Shown one piece after another: positions 24,885 through 46,082 of a stretch of 64,000 nucleotides of DNA. The stretch lies in assembly GCA_020137815.1 (NCBI GenBank), contig CM035354.1:3507342-3571341 (forward strand), given 5' to 3'. Numbering within the stretch: the stretch's first letter is position 1; each line of letters begins with the position of its first letter. Source of the stretch: Hormiphora californensis. Lineage: Eukaryota > Ctenophora > Tentaculata > Cydippida > Pleurobrachiidae. The notes below the pieces were generated by a model. That model searched no databases. It saw only the letters and a program-made list of their open reading frames with translations, and had not been told where the DNA came from. Position numbers and translations under genes: made by a program.

Positions 24885-25025
24885 TACCTATTAGTAGTTG
24901 TAGTTAGAAACTACAACGATGGGAACTGTTTTATGACAAAAAGCAACAAAATCGTGGAAATTTGGTAAGATCTCGAAGGGGACCCTAATAAAGTTGTTAC
25001 TTGTCACAGCGTAGGGCGTAACCTA

Positions 25026-25122
25026 CATTGACCAATCACACTTCACGGTGTAGAACACGGGGATATCACATGCACGTTTGAGATGATATGTATTGGGATT
25101 GAACCAATCTGATTGGTCAATG
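25026..25122. promoter_or_regulatory. Inverted CCAAT pair upstream of the 818-aa gene
   Basis: CATTGACCAATCA (25026-25038) is exactly inverted at 25110-25122. Another CCAAT lies at 25103. It sits 142-238 bp upstream of the minus-strand start at 24884, a typical NF-Y promoter distance. Function is inferred. Confidence 0.4.
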
Positions 25123-25713
25123 TTAACAATCTCTATTAGACACACGTTTAAATTGACCTACGCAGACTACCAAATGCCAACAATTATTATTAATTATTAT
25201 ATGAAATCTAGTAAACACAAAAATGCCAACAAATTGAAAGCACAAAATCGCCAACTGTTTGCGAGCGCTGGCCGCTGTAGCCTGTAATCTCGGAAATGGG
25301 CGTACTCCGCAACTTTGGAGGGGCCTGCTTCGCCACCTCAATCACACACCGGGCCCTCACAACCCTTACAGCTTACCAGGTACCAGATCTGCCACCCAGG
25401 GACTTGCTGGCAGCTGGGCTGAGCGCCAAGTGGCCATCTAGAACGCAGCGTTTTTGGCGGCCACTTGGAGACTGCTCACTGCCTGCCGCTTGTAGGCCTC
25501 TCTGAAGGTGCGGGGGTACGCCCATGAGCGGATTTTAGCCAAGAAAGGGTCGGAAAGTAGCCGAGAAGACATCGAAAAAAGTAAAAAAAGAGAGAAAAAA
25601 GGTTTGCTTTCAACTTTAAAAAAGTTCGAATCTTTTGTTACGCCAAACGAAGGAACAATAAATTATAATAAATTACCCACACACCGTCATACTCTCATAC
25701 TCCCTCTCTCTGC

Positions 25714-27586
25714 TCACTTGTCTCGAAAGTCTACATCTTCCACACTGACTGGGACAACCCTTCTCTTGGTTCCCCGAAGCGCAACAAGAGTTGATCTTAA
25801 CAAACTGAATCGTGTCTTTTCTCGGATGAAGGACATGGTTTCAGCGTAACTCTCCTTGTGCCTGTCACAGATCTTCCTGGCCGCTCGCTCCAAAACCTTC
25901 CCTACTTCTCCGGCAAAACCTCCCGACGTGGAGAATACGAGGGGCGTGAAGGAACCCTGCTCCACTTCTTGCACCCTTCGCATATAGGCAAGTTTCTTCT
26001 GATTTTGGTGCTGTTTATACAGGTTCGTGATGGGCATCTTCAGGTAGGATGGGGCATTAGGATGGAAAACCCGTACATCCATGAAACTGGTCTGCATGTC
26101 AGACCATAAGCCACGACAGACTATGTCCATTCGTGCTTCAGCTTTGATATTTGCACTGATTGGCAGGTTGAATCCGTCACAGGGCAACATTGGCTGTTCA
26201 GTGTTAACGGGTTTAAATCCCGCATACCGAAGGATATCGGCTAAGGTATCCCGAAGGTGGTCATGTCTCCACATATCAAAGCCTCCAACCTTGCAGATCA
26301 AGGCGTGGTCACTGGTGTTTTGTGCCCCACAGCCGCATTTCCCTATCAGGTCCGGGAAGTGGAAGCCGTATCTGAGCCGAATGGCATCGACAAACTCAAC
26401 CTGGTTGAGCTCATGGCCCAGTTTCTGCAGCGGTCGAGCAGTTAGCCAACTAGAAGCACCGGGTTCGGAGCACAGCTCCATCGCACGCTGTGTCTTCATA
26501 TCAAGTACTGCAAAGATATCTGCACGTTCCGTTGCATGCCTCTCATCAGTGGCGTCGGCACACTTCTTCTTCAAATTTCCGCTTTTCATCTCGACATCCA
26601 TGATGTTATTTGGACAGTCCTCTTCCGCCAGGATAAGAGACACTAGTGGTCCGGTAGCAAAACGGGAATTATTGTATTCTTGATTAGCCGTTTGTACCGG
26701 ATTTTCCAATGCCATACCTCCCATCTTGACGGGGAGTGCTAGGATCCTCCTCTCAATGTCCGAGATATGCTTTCCCACAAATAGGGGTATCAGCTTGTGC
26801 CTCAGGATGTCTTCCATAGGTTGGAACAAGTGCCCTATATCAGGTAGTGTTCGCTGCAGGTACGACCACTTCATTTTCAAACTGCGGACATAGTTCGAAT
26901 ATGCAAGGTGGGGGTGAGTTTTCGCAACAGTAACCAGGTTTTCAAGGCAGCTCACCCATTCGGAAACTTTGTTCGTAACAAATGTTGTCTTGAATTCAGT
27001 CGATCCGATTGCTGCACCGAGGTGTCTGGCACCAGCAGTTGTAATCTGTACACCGGTCTCACCGAATAACTCCTGTGCCTTCTCCAGGTGGTGCTCCTTT
27101 GCGATCAGGACACATTTATCGGGGTTGATATGGTACCCGAATGCTGGACCGTGTGTTGTGATGATTTCGTACCACTCATGTAGTCCAGAGATGGTTCCTG
27201 CAGCATTTCCATCGTCAGCGTACCATACCTGCAGTACATCTTCGAGATCAGCCAGACTAATCAGGGGGAGAACGCCGATACTGTACATTGCCATTGCAGA
27301 TGGACAGCCCTGCGTGGCACCCTCTTCGCTCATCAACACTTGGTTTCCGACGTACAATGGTGATGGTGCCCCGTATAGATTGTTGAACAGTTGTGCAAGT
27401 ATGGGACAAAGTCTGTCAACACTATGCAGCGCAAGTCCTCTGTTCAAGCGATTGAAGGCGTTACTTGCATCTAACAGAAGAGCACCCTCACAATCAGCTT
27501 CCTCAAACCGATCGGATAGTGAATGAATGGCTGCCTCACAGCCGCCAGACTGCCCTGCAGCCAACTGTACACAGTTTGCAGCAACT
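25714..27586 (-). pseudogene. RT with restriction-like endonuclease, 3' part (broken by insertion)
   Basis: C-terminal part of a non-LTR-type polyprotein. The reverse transcriptase core has LLLDASNAFNRLNR (motif A), GATQGCPSAM (motif B) and VWYADDGN (catalytic YADD, motif C). Downstream are a cysteine/histidine cluster (GKCGCG, DHALIC, GGFDMWRHDHLRD) and an endonuclease-like block (ARMDIV, then FMDVRVFHPNAPSY), followed by EVEQGSFTPLVFS. I recall this architecture from cnidarian, sponge and lancelet repeat proteins but cannot name the clade. The frame is undamaged. It continues upstream across the TTAA foldback at 27591-28260 into the 28265-28990 segment, so the gene is broken by insertion and not by decay. 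Confidence 0.75.
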
Positions 27587-27590
27587 TTAA

Positions 27591-28260
27591 AGTAAGAGTG
27601 GCGCGCCGTGTTTTCTCACAAAACTTAGTGGATGAACGGGGAGTACCACCAGGACCATTGGTACGGTATCGAAAATTTCCAATTCTGTCTCGTTCATTAG
27701 TTATGACGTAATATGTTCATTATTTCAACTTTCATAAAACTGCTCTTCAGAAAAATCTGTACATTGTGGATTGAAATGGATGCTTGCATCGTGTTCAGCG
27801 TCAAAAAATAGCCGGGGTACCAAATTTTGGTGTCTCTACCTTGTCTGTGACGCGAGATATCGACAATTATCAAAAACTACCAAAATGGGTGAGAGAGAGA
27901 TTGTTATCTTTGGGTGCTAGTTGTTTCTGCGCGCCACCCACTTGTAACAAACTCTCTTTCTCTCACTTTGGTCGTTTTTGATATTTGTCGATATCTCGCG
28001 TCACAGACAAGGTAGAGACACCAAAATTTGGTACCCCGGCTATTTTTTGACGCTGAACACGATGCAAGCATCCATTTCAATCCACAATGTACAGATTTTT
28101 CTGAAGAGCAATTTTAGAAAAGTTGAAATAATGGACATATTACGTCATAACTAATGAACGAGACAGAATTGGAAATTTTCGATACCGTACCAATGGTCCT
28201 GGTGGTACTCCCCGTTCATCCACTAAGTTTTGTGAGAAAACACGGCGCGCCACTCTTACT
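27591..28260. mobile_element. TTAA-flanked foldback element inside the RT gene
   Basis: A 670-bp near-perfect palindrome. The left end AGTAAGAGTGGCGCGCC is mirrored at the right end, with arms of about 335 bp meeting near 27925. It is flanked by TTAA at 27587-27590 and 28261-28264. TTAA duplication is typical of piggyBac and a few other superfamilies. Excising it with one TTAA rejoins the RT reading frame exactly. No transposase is encoded. Confidence 0.85.
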
Positions 28261-28264
28261 TTAA

Positions 28265-28985
28265 TCGCTACACGCTGGGAGAAGATAATAGCTTTGACGA
28301 CTATTCTCCTGAACACTTCTCCAATACCGATTGGCCGAGTACCACCATCTGTCTTCTCCAGTGGAATCAGGCGAGACGAGCAGAATATTGCAAGAAAGTC
28401 ACCATGAACTTCGGTAGTTGCAAGTTTCTGGGCAACCAAACTCAAGGCATCACACAGCGCCGTAGACGATTGTTTGAATTTCTTTGCACATAGGATTCTG
28501 CTCACCCCGGAGGCGTCAAAACCACTGGGACCACCTGAACCTTTGATATTTAACCCACATTTGTAAATGCTCTCACCGGTTATGCCCTGAAATGTGACTG
28601 GCTGGTGGTCGGCAGGTGGGTCACTGTGTACATATTTGCTGCTGATAGGTGAAGCGGGTGGATGCTTCTTTTCAAGGTCCAGGAGTACCTCGTCAGTGCA
28701 GCTTTTGACTCCACATGTGTGTCTGGAAGGGTCAAGCCATCCCGTGGCTTCACTGGTCTGTCCGTTTCTCATTAGATCGACGAACCGTTTATTACACCGC
28801 TCCTCACTGGGGGATTGGTAATTCAGGGGTTTCTGGATTGCAGCAGCCTCACGGAATAACTGATCAAATTTCCCACTTTTCCATAGCTCAAGTCTCCGCT
28901 CCAACAGGTTTTTGTGTCCACCAACCTTTGACTTTTTGCTCGGTTTCTGCAGGAGAAGTGCAGGAGCTAGCACTAGGGCTGATAA
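28265..28985 (-). pseudogene. RT/endonuclease element, middle part
   Basis: In-frame middle segment of the disrupted RT gene. It begins ALSALVLAPALLLQKP, passes through ERRLELWKSGKFDQL and GGTRPIGIGEVFRR (RT finger region), and stops at the TTAA boundary. The same frame reads on into the foldback, which adds spurious codons to 28140. Upstream it abuts the 3' end of the inserted LINE at about 28990. The left neighbour of the break is the 34716-35020 segment. Confidence 0.75.
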
Positions 28986-29445
28986 TGCATAAATACAAAT
29001 ACAAATACAAATATACATTTATTGTCCGCTTTTCATTGTCCATATTATAAAGAACAACACGAGTTCTGTTAGGTCTTGACTACTAGCATCACTTGGTGCG
29101 GACTTCGTCTCACTAACTCTCGTTTCAAAAGCGGTTAGTTTTATACCAAGGATTTCCAGATATTTTTCAAGAAGATATTTTCTGAGGGTAATTTTTGTTA
29201 GTTAAACCATATTTAAATCGGATGATGAAATATACTGTCTCTGCTTACTGCAGATTAATAGAATATGCTCTTGGATCTAGAGATCCAGAAATGAATATTT
29301 TAGCTCCAGGGCTTTAGCCCTTAAACAATCGATACTGTCTTATACAACCTGGGTGAGGACTGAGGATCCGACTGCTTCACCTGTAGGAGAACCAAGGAGC
29401 GGAAGAGAAGTCATACTCGCTGTAGCCTGCATCTCACCACACTGG

Positions 29446-29870
29446 CTGTACTTCTATAAGTAAAGCCCAACACACTCCACTACACCACACCATACCGACT
29501 GTACTTCTATAAGTAAAGCCCAACACACTCCACTGCACCACACCATACTGGCTGTACTTCTATAAGTAGAGCCCAACACACTCCACTACACTACACCATA
29601 CTGGCTGTACTTCTGTAAGTAAAGCCCAACACACTCCACTGCACCACACTATACTGGCTGTACTTCTATAAGTAAAGCCCAACACACTCCACTGCACTAC
29701 ACCATACTGGCTGTACTTCTATAAGTAAAGCCCAACACACTCCACTGCACTACACCATACTGGCTGTTCTTCTATAAGTAAAGCCCAACACACTCCACTG
29801 CAACACACTATACTGGCTGTACTTCTATAAGTAGAGCCCAACACACTCCACTGCACAACACCTCACTGCA
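29446..29870. repeat. 53-bp minisatellite, 8 copies
   Basis: The unit contains CTGTACTTCTATAAGTAAAG and CCAACACACTCCACTGCAC. Starts at 29446, 29499, 29552 and 29605 show exact 53-bp spacing, with only single-base variation between copies. It lies in the 3' non-coding part of the LINE or in an insertion there. Confidence 0.9.
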
Positions 29871-29939
29871 ACCCTTCCACCCCCATACCCCAATTTTGGT
29901 GTCCATTTATAATTTATATTTCCCCCTTTTTTCTTTACC

Positions 29940-30092
29940 GCTTTTTTTTGTTGTCTTTTTTTTTTTTTTTTTTTTTTTTCTTTTTTTTTTTGGATCTTTT
30001 CTGCTTTACTTTTTTTTTTCTTTTTTTTTTTCTTCTTTTTTCTTCTTTTTTTTTTTTTTTTCTTTTTTTTTTTGATTTTTTAGCCCAGGCTC
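29940..30092. repeat. T-rich low-complexity tract (A-rich on the LINE strand)
   Basis: Runs of 8-20 T separated by single C or G. On the minus strand this is an A-rich tail-like tract about 200 bp beyond the ORF2 stop. It could be an internal A-tail of the LINE or of a second insertion. Confidence 0.8.
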
Positions 30093-30297
30093 TTTTTTTC
30101 CGAGTTCTGGGGATCCGTCACATAAAAAGAATAAGTATTAAATATAAATTAGTAAGAAAGACCAGTTTAGAAAGCGTGAGTGAAAAGAGTACTGGTCGTT
30201 CTAACTTCACGGTTTCACACTCTAATTCGGGATCCTCAGCTCGCTCTCATCTCTCTACCACAATTCTCATAGTATAAATTGTCTTCATACATTGTTT

Positions 30298-33153
30298 TTA
30301 ACACTCGTATGCCTTCCGGAAGAAGTGGGTTTTCAGGTTGGATTTGAATGATGTGATGGATGAGCTTTCCCGAAGAGAAGAAGGTAAGCTATTCCATATT
30401 TCCGGAGCAGCGACACTGAACGCACCTTTACTCGAACAATATCTGGCATAGTTCTTGTCAAGTAAGGTTTTGTCAGCATCCCTTCGTAGACTTTTTAACT
30501 TCGGTTGACGGAGTGTTATCATCTTCGATAGGTAAGGTGGGGCTATACCATTCAGTGTTTTGTATGTCAGTAGACACAACTTGTACTGTACTCTTTCTCG
30601 AACGGGTAGGAAATGAAGCTGTTTGCGAAGGTTTGTGGTGCCTTGGTAGAGGCGTTGTCCAAATACGAAACGGGCTGCAGAGTTTTGAATCTTCTGTAAT
30701 CGACCGATGTCGTTGGCAGAAGAACCAGCAAGGAGGCTGTTACAGTAGTCCAGTCTGCTGTGTATTAAACTGTTGACGAGTTTGACTTTCAGATTAACAC
30801 CCAACATTCTGTGGGTTTTCCAAAGATTCATAAGGGCTAGTTGACACGTCCTTACGGTTCTGGATACATGACCAGATAGGGAGAGCTCTGAGTCCAGAAA
30901 CACACCAAGGTTCCTTACTAGTGTAAGTGGCTTTGTAGATTCATGGTTGCTCATCGTTTGAAGGCTTTCAGGGTTTTCTGTTTTATCATGTTTGTTGTTT
31001 AACACGATTATTTCAGTTTTGCTGGGGTTGAGTCTGAGGAAGTTCTTGGACATCCACGCTTTGATGTGGTTTAAGCAACCCTGCAGTTTCGTCTCGAGGT
31101 CTAGGAGAGAATCGTTGCTGAAAGAAACATACAACTGAGTATCGTCAGCATAGAGCTCCACCATTAGTCCATAGTGCCTAGCAATACTTTCCAACTCTTT
31201 TGTGTACAGAATGAACAACAGTGGTCCAAGTATAGAGCCCTGTGGCACTCCGATGTTGATGGCTAAGGGCGAGGATGTAGAGGTCTCAATTTTCACAGAA
31301 GCTTTCCTATCTTTGAGGTAGGAGGCAAACCATTCAAGGGCAGTACCTTCAACGCCATAATTCCTCCTCAGTTTCCCAAGTAACAATTCATGGTTAATCG
31401 TGTCGAAGGCAGCACTGAGGTCTAGCAATACAAGTACCGCCTTCGATTTCGTGTCTGTAATTAGAAGAAGATCATTCACTACTTTCACCAATGTGGTCTC
31501 AGTGCTATGATGTTTCCGGTACGCCGATTGAACTCCTGGAAACAGTTCGTTCGTCTCAAGGTGCTCCGTAAGCTGTATAGACGCACATTTTTCAATTAGC
31601 TTGGATATAAAAGCTAAGTTGGATACCGGTCTGTAGTTATTGAGTTCTTCCGGGCTTCCTTTCTTCTTGAACGAGGGTCGAATCAGTGATTGCTTCAGCT
31701 GTTCAGGAACTAAACCTTCTTGTAGGCTTTTGTTGACAATGTCAGAGATAAGAGGAAGTAACTTCGGGAGAACACCTACGAGTTTGCTGGTAGGGATAGG
31801 ATCGAGATCACAGTGCTTTTTCTCCATAGATTGAATTATAGCACTGAGTTCCTCTTCAGTTACTTTTCTGAAGGATGAAAATGTGGCACCAGTGTAGTCA
31901 GTTTGTGGTAGTTCTGGCAATGGTTCAGATTGTTCGTTTTCAACTCTGATCGTCTCGTAGATATCCTCGATTTTCGATTTGAAGAAAGTGCCAAAGTTTT
32001 CTGCTGTTTCACTCGAAGAATTCCCGTTTGGAAGCTCCTGTGGGATCTTGTCTTTTCCCAGTAGTTTGTTGATTAACCCACTGACAGCAGCTGGATCATC
32101 AGCCACGTAGTCAAGCTTTCCACGATAGAAATTTATCCTGGTTTTCATGAGAAATCTGGATGTTTCTTTCATAGCTTTATTCAGAGCTGTTCTAGCTTCT
32201 TTGTGTTCTTCTTTCTTCGTGGAGTCTTTCAAGGTCGTCTTCAGAGCTCTTTCTCGTGTCCTGCGGGAGGTTTTAGCTTCCTCACAAAGTGTATCATACC
32301 AAGGTGGGTGATCCGAGTCTTTAATAACCTTTTCCTGTAGTGGAGCTATCTCATCCCGTATTTCTCGAAGTGAGACGTTGTACAGGTTGAGACACCCTTC
32401 CAGTGTAGAGGGACGTGGATTTGACATCAGCGGTGACTCATCTATTTTCATAGATAGGACCTCAACAGTGAGCATTTTCATGTTTCTGCACAGAACAGCT
32501 TTTCTTTCTTGCTGAATTGGTTTTCCGACGTGTAAGTAGAATGTGACAGCATAATGGTCTGAAACGGAGGATTTTGCAACCTCGACTGCACTAATCCTAG
32601 GTGAAGCTTCATCATCTCTGCTTATCACCAAGTCCAATGTACCGCCACTTTCGTGGGTTGGATCCTCGACATGCTGTGTCCATCGCTCATCTACAAGCAA
32701 ATCACGGAAGGAGTTTGAAGTATGATCATTGTCATCCTCAGTATGGATATTGAAATCGCCCAAGATAACAGGGTGTCCACTGAGGCCGTTTAGTGACGAT
32801 AGGTACTCTTCGAATTCTGCCAAGAACTCCTTTTTGGAAGAGGACGGAGGTCTGTATACCACAACCAATCTAGTTTTCTGAAGATGCCCGCCTTCAATCG
32901 TAGCTTCGATACATTCAAAAGTTGTTGGTTTGTTCTTAGTCTTGATAGGTATTACACGTAATGCTTTCCTCGCTAAGATAGCGACGCCGCCTCCTCTTGC
33001 CCCTCTTGCCGAACTATAGAGATTGTATCCTAGTTCTTTCATCAGTGCAGGGGTGACTACGTCACCGTCTTCTAGCCAGGTTTCTGTCAAACCGAGTACG
33101 TCAAGGTCAAGATCGCAGCACGCCCCGTATATTTCACCAAGTTTGTTGTTCAT
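30298..33153 (-). CDS. LINE ORF2: APE endonuclease and reverse transcriptase
   Basis: 951 codons from the ATG at 33153. The N-terminal apurinic-type endonuclease has LGLTETWL, GGGVAIL, VVYRPPSS, GDFNIH and SDHYAVTF (catalytic Asp/His). The RT has YRPVSNL, LLDLSAAFDTINH, GVPQGSILGPLLF and YADDTQ (catalytic). The C-terminal thumb region ends in NSLPSSLRE-type sequence typical of CR1/L2 elements. The conserved start of the endonuclease (GNLNCRS) lies upstream of this ATG in the same frame, overlapping the end of ORF1 in another frame. Translation may therefore begin by frameshift or re-initiation. No disabling change was seen. Confidence 0.9.
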   Translation of the reverse strand: MNNKLGEIYGACCDLDLDVLGLTETWLEDGDVVTPALMKELGYNLYSSARGARGGGVAILARKALRVIPIKTKNKPTTFECIEATIEGGHLQKTRLVVVYRPPSSSKKEFLAEFEEYLSSLNGLSGHPVILGDFNIHTEDDNDHTSNSFRDLLVDERWTQHVEDPTHESGGTLDLVISRDDEASPRISAVEVAKSSVSDHYAVTFYLHVGKPIQQERKAVLCRNMKMLTVEVLSMKIDESPLMSNPRPSTLEGCLNLYNVSLREIRDEIAPLQEKVIKDSDHPPWYDTLCEEAKTSRRTRERALKTTLKDSTKKEEHKEARTALNKAMKETSRFLMKTRINFYRGKLDYVADDPAAVSGLINKLLGKDKIPQELPNGNSSSETAENFGTFFKSKIEDIYETIRVENEQSEPLPELPQTDYTGATFSSFRKVTEEELSAIIQSMEKKHCDLDPIPTSKLVGVLPKLLPLISDIVNKSLQEGLVPEQLKQSLIRPSFKKKGSPEELNNYRPVSNLAFISKLIEKCASIQLTEHLETNELFPGVQSAYRKHHSTETTLVKVVNDLLLITDTKSKAVLVLLDLSAAFDTINHELLLGKLRRNYGVEGTALEWFASYLKDRKASVKIETSTSSPLAINIGVPQGSILGPLLFILYTKELESIARHYGLMVELYADDTQLYVSFSNDSLLDLETKLQGCLNHIKAWMSKNFLRLNPSKTEIIVLNNKHDKTENPESLQTMSNHESTKPLTLVRNLGVFLDSELSLSGHVSRTVRTCQLALMNLWKTHRMLGVNLKVKLVNSLIHSRLDYCNSLLAGSSANDIGRLQKIQNSAARFVFGQRLYQGTTNLRKQLHFLPVRERVQYKLCLLTYKTLNGIAPPYLSKMITLRQPKLKSLRRDADKTLLDKNYARYCSSKGAFSVAAPEIWNSLPSSLRESSSITSFKSNLKTHFFRKAYEC

Positions 33154-33164
33154 CGATCTGCAGT

Positions 33165-34694
33165 TTAGATTCCCGTATTTGAGAGCAAGGTGCTGCGTTG
33201 ACGGTAGTTTTTTGAAATACGATCATAGTGCTCTTTGTACGTTGGGCATTTAGGTGAGCCAGCATGGTGAGGTTTAACATCTGAGGAGAGTCCTGTATTG
33301 TTGATACAGTTTTTACAGCAGTGTTTCTCAGTGTCCTCTTTCAGTGAACAGCTTTCAGTAGAATGTTCTTCTGCACAATACATGCATGTCGCTGGATGGG
33401 ATTTCTTCGGGCATTTATCAGGGTAGTGGCCAAGGGCTTGGCAGTGAGGACATCTCTTGATGTGTACACGATGAGACACTCTGACGGAAGACATTTGGAA
33501 GAAGACCCTACCGTCAGACATAAGCTTGTCCTTCAGCTGCACTGGTAGTTTCAGGACAATTGTGGCTAGGTCCGGGTCTGTATGCGTGCGTTTGAAATAG
33601 ACAATGGAAAGGTCTTTGCAGGTTCTCAGAACTTCATTCTTTGCTGTTAGCTTCTCGAGACAGAATTTTCTACATTCCTCAGTTGTGGCATCTCTTGGGA
33701 GTGAATCAACAGGGACAAACCTGAGTTCTACTTTTGACATTACCTCAGCGGACACTCTGGCAGTTTGCTCTAGCACTCCTGCAGTCTTCAAACATTCTGT
33801 GGCCAATCGTTGGCATTCCTCATTGGGAAACCACACTCTTACCGAGGAAGAAAAGTTTCTTGCTTGAGAGATAGGTATATTTTCCAAGGCTTTGTCGATA
33901 GCATTCCTCGTCTCCTTTACATCATCACAGTGGATCGTCAATCGAGGCTGGGGTGGAAGTGCTTTTCTCGCTGTAACCTTAGAGGAGGTTGTGCTTTGGA
34001 TACCTGGGCGAGATGCAGCAGTGTTAGCTGTGTCAGTGGATGCTGTGGCGGTGGATTGAAGTGAAGATTTGCTGTTGGATGAAGGTAGCGGTGGGAAATT
34101 GTCATTGTTCATGATGCTGGGGGTGACGCTGTCAATACTCGCTTCAGATGTTACGGAAATGGTGTTGTTTTGCCATGCGTTAACAGTTGTGTCGAAGTGA
34201 GAGCTGTTATCAGATGACTGGCTAGTATCTGTCATAAGCCTAGCAACCTTAATAGCTATAGCTTCTAGAAAAGGACTACCAGGTTTGAGAAGCCTGGACG
34301 TAAAGATGCAAGCGCTGCAAACCCAGTCCTCAAGGGGAAACAAACCATCGTCTGATGGTGAAACAAGATCGCCTAGTGACTTCAGACCTACGCATTCGTC
34401 ATGGAAACATGATTTACACGTACTGCACTTCAGCATGGACCTGTTTGTCATATTTCCATTACACAAACATTGATTGGCAGAGGTGAAGTGACTTGGCGTT
34501 TGCACTGGCATCGCCTGATGGGAACCTCTAGGTGGGGTTGCGAAGGCTGAAAACTTCATCCCGCTTCTTGTAGAAGAGGATGGAAGTTCAGAATTCATCA
34601 GTGGATTGTGACTGTGATGGTTGTGAGGATTGTGTTTACTCACAGTCTCGGGATCCGCTCGTCCACTTATTGTAGGGTCATACGACTGAAACAA
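33165..34694 (-). CDS. LINE ORF1: PHD-finger nucleic-acid-binding protein
   Basis: 509 codons. Residues about 75-130 form a PHD-like zinc finger (CLCNG, CSTCKSCFHDECVGL, WVCSAC), the hallmark of CR1-group ORF1 proteins. A Ser/Thr-rich linker follows, then an RNA-binding-like region, then zinc knuckles near the C-terminus (CPHCQALGHYPDKCP, CMYCAEEHSTESC). It presumably coats element RNA. The stop lies 11 bp before the ORF2 ATG. Confidence 0.85.
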   Translation of the reverse strand: MFQSYDPTISGRADPETVSKHNPHNHHSHNPLMNSELPSSSTRSGMKFSAFATPPRGSHQAMPVQTPSHFTSANQCLCNGNMTNRSMLKCSTCKSCFHDECVGLKSLGDLVSPSDDGLFPLEDWVCSACIFTSRLLKPGSPFLEAIAIKVARLMTDTSQSSDNSSHFDTTVNAWQNNTISVTSEASIDSVTPSIMNNDNFPPLPSSNSKSSLQSTATASTDTANTAASRPGIQSTTSSKVTARKALPPQPRLTIHCDDVKETRNAIDKALENIPISQARNFSSSVRVWFPNEECQRLATECLKTAGVLEQTARVSAEVMSKVELRFVPVDSLPRDATTEECRKFCLEKLTAKNEVLRTCKDLSIVYFKRTHTDPDLATIVLKLPVQLKDKLMSDGRVFFQMSSVRVSHRVHIKRCPHCQALGHYPDKCPKKSHPATCMYCAEEHSTESCSLKEDTEKHCCKNCINNTGLSSDVKPHHAGSPKCPTYKEHYDRISKNYRQRSTLLSNTGI

Positions 34695-34715
34695 TTGAGG
34701 GGGGGTGCCGCCTCA

Positions 34716-35020
34716 ATAAATAGTTTTACGTTGTAGTTGATGAAAGTTTGAGACTCCGCAGCAGTGGATGTCGCGAAAAGGTTTGCCAGCCTAGTGAGTT
34801 CATCGATGAAACCTCTGCCAACTGCTCCAAATGGAACCTCAAACAAGTTGGGAGCCCAGGTGCTGATTAGTGGTGCAAGAGCCTGTAGCTTCACGAATAC
34901 CTCCTCTGCATTCAAATCTCCCCAACAGTTCACCTGAGATAGCTGCGGTCTTGGTGGTGGGCACTGATTTACTGTTACGCCAAACCGCGCCGTAGCTTTA
35001 AACGCCGTAACGTACGTCAC
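34716..35020 (-). pseudogene. RT/endonuclease element, 5' part
   Basis: The open frame from 35020 includes WGDLNAEEVF, PNLFEVPFGAVGRGF and DELTRLANLF, the N-terminal region of the same RT family as 25714-28985. Its coding sequence stops matching at about 34715, where the LINE begins. The reading phase agrees with the resumption at 28985. Upstream, 35021-35260 is short non-coding sequence shared with the SCFD1 promoter. Confidence 0.65.
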
Positions 35021-35263
35021 GCGTTAAAATAAACTATTCTGCGATGTAAATTACGCGCGCATTAAAATTGCAGACATTTCATTTTCTGAGTCGAGTTTTC
35101 AAACTCTTTTTCAAAAGCTTTAAAATTTTTTGTAATTTGGCGCTTTTTTTGGCGCTCTTTTCGCCAATATTCACCGTCCTACATAGATTTTAACTACAAT
35201 CACCTTACCCTCTTAAAGGTTAAGTCACCCAGGATTCTGACTACACCAAACACACCACGAAGC

Positions 35264-46082
<10,819 letters not shown>

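Larger units (their letters stand above)
28986..34715 (-). mobile_element. Full-length CR1/L2-like LINE inserted in the RT element
   Basis: Two intact ORFs in tandem (ORF1 33165-34694, ORF2 30298-33153 or slightly longer), followed by about 1.3 kb of 3' sequence. The 3' terminus on the minus strand is a short TATTTG-type repeat ending at about 28986, as expected of CR1/L2 lineages that end in microsatellites. The 5' boundary lies near 34715, where a C-run replaces RT coding sequence. The flanking coding sequences join in frame, with at most a GCA duplication. Both ORFs are undamaged, suggesting recent insertion. Confidence 0.7.

Noticed and set aside
26081-27526. Plus-strand frames of 185-200 codons within the RT region
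   Set aside because: Antisense shadows of the intact minus-strand RT coding sequence.
29446-29870. Regular repeats that might suggest a CRISPR array
   Set aside because: The 53-bp units are contiguous with no unique spacers, and the context is an animal retrotransposon.
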